A stretch of DNA of 11,532 nucleotides from Alsobacter sp040380755 (GTDB lineage Bacteria; Pseudomonadota; Alphaproteobacteria; Rhizobiales; Beijerinckiaceae). The notes beneath the pieces are model-generated. The model did not search any database. It had not been told where the DNA came from and saw only the letters and a list, made by a program, of their open reading frames with translations. Position numbers and translations under genes: made by a program. The DNA is taken from positions 1-11,532 of the forward strand of contig JBEIIL010000120.1 in NCBI GenBank assembly GCA_040380755.1, read 5' to 3'. Of the stretch, positions 6,575 to 11,532 are shown piece by piece. Each line of letters begins with the position of its first letter. The stretch's first letter is position 1.

Positions 6575-7439
6575 GGTCGGCGGCGATCACCAGCTCGAAC
6601 GTCATCAGCACCGGATTGTCGCCGCGCAGCAGCCGGCCGGAGGCGATGCCGCCGGTGTGGTCGACAAGGCCGACCGGAAGCGCCGCCATGGATGCCCCGT
6701 CGCGTCCGGGTCCCACCTGCCCTCCGGCCAGATAGACCTCGGTGGCGAAGGGCTCGACGACGGTGCCGTCCTCCATCCGCGCCCCGATCGTGCTGCCGAC
6801 GCCACCATGGATCGCCGCCGTGGCCAGTCCGCGCGCCGCGCAGAACATCTCGATGGCGCCAGCCAGGTCCTGGTTCGGCCGCAGCCGCAGCGCGAACGCC
6901 TGCCGGTCCGTGACCGGAGCCGTGCATGGCGCAGGCAATGGCTCGAACAGCGTGAAGTTCGTCTCCGGGTCTGCGCAGGCGGTGAAGACGGCTCCGTCGA
7001 GGCCGAGCGCCGGCACGGTGGCGTCCTCCGCCACCACCGTCTCGGCCGGGAGCAGGTGCCCGCCGTGCAGCACTCCATCCGCCTCATGCCATAGCGCGTG
7101 GGCGTGGAAGAACGGCGCCCCGTCGCGCCGACCCTGCGTCAGCGCGCCACCGCTGATCCGACAGGCACCCGGAGACCGGAAGACGGCACTGTAGAAGGCC
7201 GCGTTCTCGCCGGTCTCCGACAGCGCCGGCATCACATAGGCGAAGGGCCCGAGTGCAACGCCGTCGAGGGTCAGGACCCCGCCGGCAAAGCCCCGCGCCG
7301 CGAAACCGTCATGGACGGCGTCGACAAGCCTTGCCCCGGCCCGCAGCGGCAGCATCATCGGCAGGCCGCGCCCCTCGACGGCGACGATGCGCTGCGCCGG
7401 TGCGGGTCCCGGCTGGGCGATGTGGCGCGGCACGGTCAC
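6564..7439 (-). CDS. Tandem PCC-domain (DUF296) protein
   Basis: This protein of about 291 residues has two copies of the PCC (plants and prokaryotes conserved, DUF296) fold. The first half (about 15-140) carries the His-rich core PFFHAHALWHEADGVLHGGHL, with His112, His114, His118, His125 and His128, which is where metal-binding histidines sit in the family. The second half (about 160-285) aligns in shape (IHGGVGSTIGARM, later GLVDHTGGIASGRLL) but has lost the H-x-H pair and the GGH. The function of stand-alone bacterial PCC proteins is poorly known, so no reaction is claimed. The start is a GTG within GTGA, overlapping the stop of the ligase gene by four bases, so the two are translationally coupled and probably work together. 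A hairpin encloses its stop codon. Confidence 0.82.
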   Translation of the reverse strand: MTVPRHIAQPGPAPAQRIVAVEGRGLPMMLPLRAGARLVDAVHDGFAARGFAGGVLTLDGVALGPFAYVMPALSETGENAAFYSAVFRSPGACRISGGALTQGRRDGAPFFHAHALWHEADGVLHGGHLLPAETVVAEDATVPALGLDGAVFTACADPETNFTLFEPLPAPCTAPVTDRQAFALRLRPNQDLAGAIEMFCAARGLATAAIHGGVGSTIGARMEDGTVVEPFATEVYLAGGQVGPGRDGASMAALPVGLVDHTGGIASGRLLRGDNPVLMTFELVIAADPAA

Positions 7440-9088
7440 GCCGCAGGCCCGGCCGCCGGCGGGATGATGCCGCGCGCCTCGAGCTGGTCGCGGACCATCC
7501 GCTTGGGCACCTTGCCGTAGCCCGACTTCGGCAGCGCCTCCCAGAACACGAAGCGCCGCGGCAGCTTGTAGCGCGCCAGCCTCGGCGCCAGGAAGGCGGC
7601 CATCGCCTCCTCGCTCGGCAGAATGCCCGTGCGCGGCACGCAGACCGCGATGCCGACCTCGCCCCAGATCGGGTCCGGCACGCCCACCACCGCGACCTCG
7701 TCAATGTCGGGATGGGTGAGGATCGTCTCCTCGATCTCGCGCGGATAGATGTTCGAGCCGCCCGAGATGTACATGTCGGACGCCCGGCCGGTAATGTAGA
7801 CGAAGCCCTGCTCGTCCCGATGGCCGAGATCGCCGGTTCGGAACCAGCCATCGCGGAACGCCTTGGCGTTGGCCTCGGCATTGTCGAAATAGCCGGCGAA
7901 CACCGCCGGCCCGACGACGCAGATCTCGCCGGTCTCGAACGGCGCCAGCTCGGTGCCGCTGTCATCCTGGATCGACACCTGCATGCCGGTGCGCTCGAAC
8001 CCGCAGGTGCCGGGCCGAGCCTGCGGCCCGTCTTCCGGATCATGCAGGGCCGAGGGCAGCACCGTGATGTTGCCCGTCACCTCGCCCAGGCCGAAATACT
8101 GCACGATCACCGGGCCCAGCCGGCGCAGCGCCGTCTTCTGGTCCTCGCGATACATGGGAGCACCCGCATAGATCACGAACCGCAGCGACGTGTGGTCGTG
8201 CCGGTCGGCCGCCGGGTGCTCGGCCAGCAGCTTCAGGATCGTCGGCACCGTGAACATGTTGGTGACCCGGTGGCGGGCAATCAGCCGGTAGGCCTCCTCG
8301 ATGTCGAAGCGGTCGCCCGGCAGCAGCACCGTCGCGGCGCCGCGCGCCGTCTGCACGAGCTGGTGCACGCCGGCCCCGTGGCTGAGCGGCGCCACCACCA
8401 GCGACACGTCGCTCTCGGTGGTGCCGGGCATCAGGTCGGCCAGATGGTTGGTGACGACGAAGCCCATCTGGCCATGTGTCAGAACCGCCGCCTTCGACCG
8501 CCCCGTCGTGCCTGAGGTGAAGAAGAACCAGCACGGGTCGTCGTGCTCGACTGCCATGTTCGGCACGGTGCGCCCGAGGTGCGCCTCGATCCTGTCGGCG
8601 ACGCTGGCCTCGCCGAAATCGCCCTCCTCGCCGATCCGCCAGGTGAAGGCCACCGCCGGCGCCATGCGGGCAACGGTCGCCGCGTGGTCGGGAAACGCGC
8701 CGTGGCACAGAAACGCCTTGGCCCCCGAATGCACGGCGAGATGGACGATCTCGTCCGGCATCAGCCGGAAATTGGTCGGCACCCACACCGCGCCGAGCCG
8801 GAACGCCGCAAACATCGACCAGAAGAGTTCGTCGCAGTTCTTGGCGTGGACCAGGATCCGGTCGCCCCTGCCCACCCCGCGCTCCGCCAGGGCCGACGCC
8901 AGAGCCGATACGGCGGCATCGATGGCGGCCCAGCTCCAGGTCCGCTCGCCCCAGATCAGTCCGGGGCGGTCGGGAAATCGCCGCGCATTCTGGGTGAGCA
9001 TATGGGCGAGGTTCATCACCCGCCGGCTCATCGGCACGACACCGCCGCGCGGCGCAAGGACGACGGGTGCGGCTGCAATCCCGGTCAT
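7436..9088 (-). CDS. AMP-forming acyl-CoA synthetase (ANL superfamily)
   Basis: This 550-residue adenylating enzyme activates a carboxylic acid with ATP and joins it to CoA. Visible motifs are the phosphate-binding loop TSGTTGRSK (191-199), YFGLGEVTGN (331-340, the A5 region), GWFRTGDLG (414-422, with the ribose-binding Asp420), GRASDMYISGGSNIYPREIE (434-453, the hinge) and the catalytic lysine near the end in KSGYGKVPKR (Lys526). The length is normal for the long- or medium-chain and aromatic acid ligases; the acid is not predictable by eye. GGAGG (plus 9097-9101) lies eight bases before the ATG, which supports this start over Met20. The 93 bases to the AllA-like gene show no clear promoter, and its stop overlaps the PCC gene start, so it is an internal operon gene. 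Confidence 0.93.
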   Translation of the reverse strand: MTGIAAAPVVLAPRGGVVPMSRRVMNLAHMLTQNARRFPDRPGLIWGERTWSWAAIDAAVSALASALAERGVGRGDRILVHAKNCDELFWSMFAAFRLGAVWVPTNFRLMPDEIVHLAVHSGAKAFLCHGAFPDHAATVARMAPAVAFTWRIGEEGDFGEASVADRIEAHLGRTVPNMAVEHDDPCWFFFTSGTTGRSKAAVLTHGQMGFVVTNHLADLMPGTTESDVSLVVAPLSHGAGVHQLVQTARGAATVLLPGDRFDIEEAYRLIARHRVTNMFTVPTILKLLAEHPAADRHDHTSLRFVIYAGAPMYREDQKTALRRLGPVIVQYFGLGEVTGNITVLPSALHDPEDGPQARPGTCGFERTGMQVSIQDDSGTELAPFETGEICVVGPAVFAGYFDNAEANAKAFRDGWFRTGDLGHRDEQGFVYITGRASDMYISGGSNIYPREIEETILTHPDIDEVAVVGVPDPIWGEVGIAVCVPRTGILPSEEAMAAFLAPRLARYKLPRRFVFWEALPKSGYGKVPKRMVRDQLEARGIIPPAAGPAA

Positions 9089-9181
9089 GCTGGGGTCCTC
9101 CGTTGATCGGTCTTTGCCGGCAGGACGTCTCTACCATGGCCGATCCTTGCTCCCGACAGAACAACCAGGCCCGGCAGTTCG

Positions 9182-9757
9182 TCAATCGCCCTGCTCTGCC
9201 CCGTCATCGTGTGGCGGCAGCACCCGCAGCGGCACCGAAAGGCGCTTGACCTCGCAATCCTCCGCCGTGCCGGTCTCCCACATCAGCATGGCACAGCGCG
9301 CCGGAGCCCCCAACGCGACCAGCGGCACATGCCAGGTTCCCGGCGCGTAGACGATCCCGGTGCCGGCCTGCACAACGAAGGCCCGCGCCCGTGCGACGTC
9401 GGGACCCCCGTCGGCCCCATCCGGCGCCACCACGGCCAAGAGCCCTTCACCGGCCATGGGCAAGAACATCTGCGCGCTGCGCCGATGACACTCGAACTCG
9501 CGTGTCTCAACCGGCCAGGCCGACGCGGAAATCGCATAGACCGCCAGCACCGGCGCCACCGCGCCGGTGTCGTGCACCAGCCCTGCGACCCCGTCGTGCC
9601 GCAGCGCCCGGCCCTCGTTGACCGCCCGCCCCGGCCCGCTGCCGTCCACCACGTTGCCGAACGGCGCAAACGCCGCGGCGGTCAGCGGCTCGGCGGTCAA
9701 CGGGGCCAATGCGGCAGGTTGGGTCTTGGCAGAATCGGTCTTGGCAGAATCGGTCAT
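9182..9757 (-). CDS. allA: Ureidoglycolate lyase (AllA)-family protein
   Basis: The gene encodes 191 residues of a cupin-like enzyme that in AllA splits ureidoglycolate into glyoxylate and urea. Family marks are LTAEPLTAAAFAPFGNVVD (20-38), FECHRRSAQMFLPM (88-101, with His91), VVAPDG (109-114) and GIVYAPGTWHVPL (134-146, with His143). I took the ATG at 9757; the frame is open to another ATG at 9877, but that extra 40 residues is low-complexity and unlike any AllA start. Even so it has a 19-residue leader made of a TDSAK repeat before the conserved core, and no good ribosome site. It is the first gene of the minus-strand operon. No other allantoin-pathway gene is in view, so it may act on ureidoglycolate or on a related alpha-hydroxy ureido or amide acid. 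Confidence 0.85.
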   Translation of the reverse strand: MTDSAKTDSAKTQPAALAPLTAEPLTAAAFAPFGNVVDGSGPGRAVNEGRALRHDGVAGLVHDTGAVAPVLAVYAISASAWPVETREFECHRRSAQMFLPMAGEGLLAVVAPDGADGGPDVARARAFVVQAGTGIVYAPGTWHVPLVALGAPARCAMLMWETGTAEDCEVKRLSVPLRVLPPHDDGAEQGD

Positions 9758-9767
9758 GGCAGGCTCG
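9723..9767 (-). repeat. Three tandem 15-base repeats over the AllA-like start codon
   Basis: On the plus strand GTCTTGGCAGAATCG occurs at 9723-9737 and again exactly at 9738-9752; a third unit at 9753-9767 matches in 12 of 15 positions. On the coding strand the third unit contains the start ATG, at the place where the other two read AAG. The in-frame repeat encodes the doubled TDSAK leader of the protein. It looks like a duplication of the start region. Confidence 0.85.
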
Positions 9768-9784
9768 CGAGACGCAACCGGGAC

Positions 9785-9813
9785 GTGCCCCGCACGGCCG
9801 GGACAGGGGGCAC
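9785..9813. promoter_or_regulatory. 7-bp inverted repeat in the AllA-like / DUF1176 divergent region
   Basis: GTGCCCC (9785-9791) and GGGGCAC (9807-9813) are perfect inverted repeats with a 15-base spacer, 28 bases upstream of the AllA-like start. It could be a leader hairpin of the minus-strand operon or a dyad operator; no regulator gene adjoins it. A lone TTGACG on the minus strand (plus 9853-9858) is a possible -35 for that operon, but I find no convincing -10. Confidence 0.35.
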
Positions 9814-9870
9814 CGACAGGGTCTTCCGCACACTCCGCGGCGGACCGATGCCCGTCAAGACGGCGTGCTT

Positions 9871-9899
9871 TTGGCACCGGCGGAGCGGGATGCTAGCCT
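9871..9899 (+). promoter_or_regulatory. Candidate promoter for the DUF1176 gene
   Basis: TTGGCA (9871-9876, five of six matches to the -35 consensus) is followed after 17 bases by TAGCCT (9894-9899), a weak -10. Transcription would begin near 9906, about 20 bases before the ATG, with AGGGAGG at 9915-9921 as ribosome site. Spacing is ideal but the -10 is poor. Confidence 0.35.
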
Positions 9900-9926
9900 T
9901 TCCCGGGCGCGCACAGGGAGGCGGCA

Positions 9927-10970
9927 ATGCCAGGCGGATCCATGGTCAGGGGCCGAGCCCGCATGATCGCAGCAGCGCTGTCGGCAGCGATGCTGTTGAC
10001 GGTACAGGCTGGTGCGCAGCAGAAGCCTGCCGCGCCTGCGGTGCCCGAGATCGACCTCAAGCTGTTCAACACGCAGGAGGTCGACCGCTCCAAGGGCTGC
10101 AGCGTGGCGCTGTGGCAGGCCGACCGCGACCCCGCCAAGGACCGCTTCGCCTATGCGTTCACCGAGGTTCTGGCGCCACGTACCCATGCACGCCAGCCCG
10201 CCCGGATCCGCATCGGCAGCGAGACCGTGGCGCTCAACCGGGTGGCCAAGGGCGGCCGCACGAATGGCTATGATCTCTACGAGCATCAGCTCTACCGCCT
10301 GCCGGGCGAGAACGAATACGCCATTCTGGATCTCAAGCTCGGCCCGCTGGAAGGCGAGGCCGTGGCGGTCGAGGGCGGCTCGATGACGGTCGTGATGCGC
10401 GGCAAACAGGTGTTCCGTGTCGCCGTCCGCGGCGGCGCCGGATGCAACTCACCGGTGGCTGCGGCGGAACCGGAAAGCCTCTCCGGCCTCTTCCAGCGCT
10501 ACGACGTCAAGCCGCCCCAGGTGCAGCGCGCCTTCGTCCAGTCGGTGCAGAAAAAGTACGGCTGCAGCGCCGAGGTCATGAGAACCGGCATTGTCGGCTT
10601 CCAGCTGTCCGAGGAATCGGCGATCTGGCAGATCCCCTGCGAGCGCTTCGCCTACCAGGCCTCGGCCGTGTTTGCGCTGGTCTATCTTCCCGATCCGGCA
10701 AGCCAGCACACGTTCCTCGATTTCAGGGCGCCGAAGGGACGCGAGCGTACGTCTCCGGCCGGCGTGCTGATGGATCCCGAGTGGAACCTGCGGACCCGCA
10801 CCGTGCGCAGCGTTGCGCGCGGCCGCGCCGCCGGCGATTGCGGCGTGCTCGAGCGCCACAAGGTCGCCGCCGACGGCACCTTCACGCTGGTGGAGTACCG
10901 CGAGAAGAAGGCGTGCGACGGCAAGGAGACCAAGCCGGAGGAGTTCCCGCTGGTGTTCCGCGCGCCCTGA
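9927..10970 (+). CDS. Secreted DUF1176-like protein of unknown function
   Basis: This 347-residue protein has an N-terminal signal peptide: basic residues (RGRAR, 8-12), a hydrophobic run (MIAAALSAAMLLTVQ) and a likely cleavage after AGA at residue 30, so it is probably periplasmic. The mature part has six cysteines (58, 173, 213, 238, 305 and 330), enough for three disulfides. The C-terminal half, with IWQIPCERFAYQASAVFALVYL, then RTVRSVARGRAAGDCG and a Cys near the end, resembles the end of DUF1176 proteins common in Proteobacteria. A weaker YDLYEHQLY segment precedes it. No catalytic motif is seen. AGGGAGG five bases before the ATG fixes the start. It is divergent from the AllA-like operon and convergent with the SIS gene, so it is probably a single-gene unit. 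Confidence 0.8.
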   Translation: MPGGSMVRGRARMIAAALSAAMLLTVQAGAQQKPAAPAVPEIDLKLFNTQEVDRSKGCSVALWQADRDPAKDRFAYAFTEVLAPRTHARQPARIRIGSETVALNRVAKGGRTNGYDLYEHQLYRLPGENEYAILDLKLGPLEGEAVAVEGGSMTVVMRGKQVFRVAVRGGAGCNSPVAAAEPESLSGLFQRYDVKPPQVQRAFVQSVQKKYGCSAEVMRTGIVGFQLSEESAIWQIPCERFAYQASAVFALVYLPDPASQHTFLDFRAPKGRERTSPAGVLMDPEWNLRTRTVRSVARGRAAGDCGVLERHKVAADGTFTLVEYREKKACDGKETKPEEFPLVFRAP

Positions 10971-10987
10971 GCCGATCAGCCGCTCAG
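10967..10987. terminator. Short palindrome holding both convergent stop codons
   Basis: CTGAGC (10967-10972) and GCTCAG (10982-10987) are inverted repeats with a 9-base loop. The TGA of the DUF1176 gene and the TGA of the SIS gene lie in opposite arms. Three of the six pairs follow automatically from two TGA codons facing each other, so the structure may be partly accidental. No T-run. Confidence 0.3.
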
Positions 10988-11532
10988 ACTGTCCGGGTGA
11001 CCTTGCGCAGATGTGGCGGGCTGTCGGGATCGAGCCCGCGCGCCGCCGCCAGCCGCGCCAGCCCGCCATAGAAGGCGCGCGCCTGCAGCAGCGGCAGCAG
11101 TGCCGCCGGGGTGCCCAGCGGCAACGGCAGGGCCGTCCAGCCGGGGTCCGGATCCCGGCCCGCATACAGCACCGTGGCGCCGACCGCGGCGAGCCGCCCG
11201 GCGGTTTCCAGCGTGCTGGCGCCGCCCTCGTCGCCCGGATCCAGCACCAGCACGGGGAAACCGGGGCCGACCAGGGCCAGCGGCCCATGCAGGACCTCGG
11301 CGGCGCTGAAGGCTTCCGCGTGCAGCCCGCAGGTCTCCTTCAGCTTCAGCGCCATTTCGAGCGCGATGCCGAGGCCGGGGCCACGGCCGATCACATAGAG
11401 GCTTCGGGCGGCGTGCAGCCCGCTCAGCGCCGACCCCCAGTCACAGTCCCCGGCGGCGGCCAGCGCGTCGGGCGCCGCCGCGACCGCCGCCGCCAGCGCC
11501 GGGGCGCCCGACCCCGCCGCGGCGAGATGCAG
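10984..11532 (-). CDS. SIS-domain sugar-phosphate aminotransferase/deaminase-like protein (GlmS C-terminal/AgaS/NagB-II type), partial
   Basis: The last 182 residues are in the window; the start lies beyond its right end, since the frame stays open to 11532. The visible part is the second SIS (sugar isomerase) domain: YVIGRGPGLGIALEMALKLKE, then HAEAFSAAEVLHGPLALV with the family's E-x2-HGP sequence, and the C-terminal tail DSPPHLRKVTRTV, which in this family closes the hexosamine-phosphate site. The tail and lack of evidence for a fused glutaminase suggest a stand-alone protein such as NagB-II (glucosamine-6-phosphate deaminase) or AgaS, but the absent N-terminus leaves GlmS possible. Such genes often lie with nagA, a sugar kinase and a GntR regulator, which would be to the right of this window. 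Confidence 0.85.
   Translation of the reverse strand: MHLAAAGSGAPALAAAVAAAPDALAAAGDCDWGSALSGLHAARSLYVIGRGPGLGIALEMALKLKETCGLHAEAFSAAEVLHGPLALVGPGFPVLVLDPGDEGGASTLETAGRLAAVGATVLYAGRDPDPGWTALPLPLGTPAALLPLLQARAFYGGLARLAAARGLDPDSPPHLRKVTRTV

Noticed and set aside
5042..6913. Very long open frame on the plus strand opposite the dehydratase and PCC genes, also similar ones at 2200-3564 and 7253-8515
   Set aside because: They read as Arg/His/Ala/Pro-rich strings without any domain, opposite genes with clear motifs. In GC-rich DNA the antisense frames stay open by codon bias.
9089..9181. Possible separate promoter for the ligase gene in the 93-base gap after the AllA-like gene
   Set aside because: No -35/-10 pair with acceptable spacing on the minus strand and no clear dyad beyond the short TGCCGGCA palindrome.
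9758..9877. N-terminal extension of the AllA-like protein to the ATG at 9877
   Set aside because: The added 40 residues lack family similarity and cover the intergenic region with a hairpin. The ATG at 9757 lies closer to the conserved core.
10449..11288. Minus-strand frame of 279 codons across the DUF1176 and SIS genes
   Set aside because: It is out of frame with the SIS gene, whose motifs are clear, and has no recognisable domain.

Overview
The window reads as a stretch of chromosome from a very GC-rich bacterium, most likely an alphaproteobacterium and perhaps Hyphomicrobiales/Rhizobiales. That placement is inferred from gene content (a branched-chain amino acid/amide-type ABC transporter, a DUF1176 secreted protein, a ureidoglycolate-lyase family protein, an IlvD/Edd dehydratase and a PCC/DUF296 protein), from GC-rich codon use and from compact catabolic operons. 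Nothing here fixes the genus. I see no tRNA, rRNA, insertion sequence, phage gene or CRISPR array, and almost every base lies in or beside a gene.

Layout. (1) Bases 1-1980, plus strand: the end of a periplasmic substrate-binding protein, a perfect 10-bp hairpin, then the two permeases LivH and LivM of a HAAT-type importer. The ATPases LivG and LivF are not in view. (2) Bases 1977-2011: a palindrome holding the stop codons of LivM and of the convergent next gene. (3) Bases 2008-4773: a divergent regulatory pair. An HpaB/PvcC/AbfD-superfamily protein is on the minus strand. On the plus strand are a TetR-family regulator and an isochorismatase-fold hydrolase that overlaps it by 7 bases. The 67-base gap between the divergent starts holds two promoter-like pairs and an operator-like palindrome.

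(4) Bases 4766-9757, minus strand, read right to left: ureidoglycolate-lyase family protein (AllA-like), AMP-forming acyl-CoA synthetase, tandem-PCC (DUF296) protein and IlvD/Edd-type dehydratase. The ligase and PCC genes overlap by a 4-base GTGA, and a stop-codon hairpin separates the PCC gene from the dehydratase gene. This looks like one catabolic operon for an organic acid or sugar-acid-like compound that is activated as a CoA thioester, but I cannot name the substrate. (5) Bases 9927-10970, plus strand: a secreted DUF1176 protein, divergent from the operon. (6) Bases 10984-11532, minus strand: the C-terminal half of a SIS-domain protein of the GlmS/AgaS/NagB-II kind, running off the window.

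How it may fit together (inference): the importer brings in a small acid or amide. The TetR protein controls the HpaB-like enzyme and its own hydrolase partner. The minus-strand operon processes a related acid through ligation, dehydration and C-N lyase chemistry. The best candidates for new biology are the AllA-ligase-PCC-IlvD operon and the HpaB-like protein, which keeps neither the iron-sulfur ligand pattern of 4-hydroxybutyryl-CoA dehydratase nor the clear substrate-binding residues of the flavin hydroxylases.
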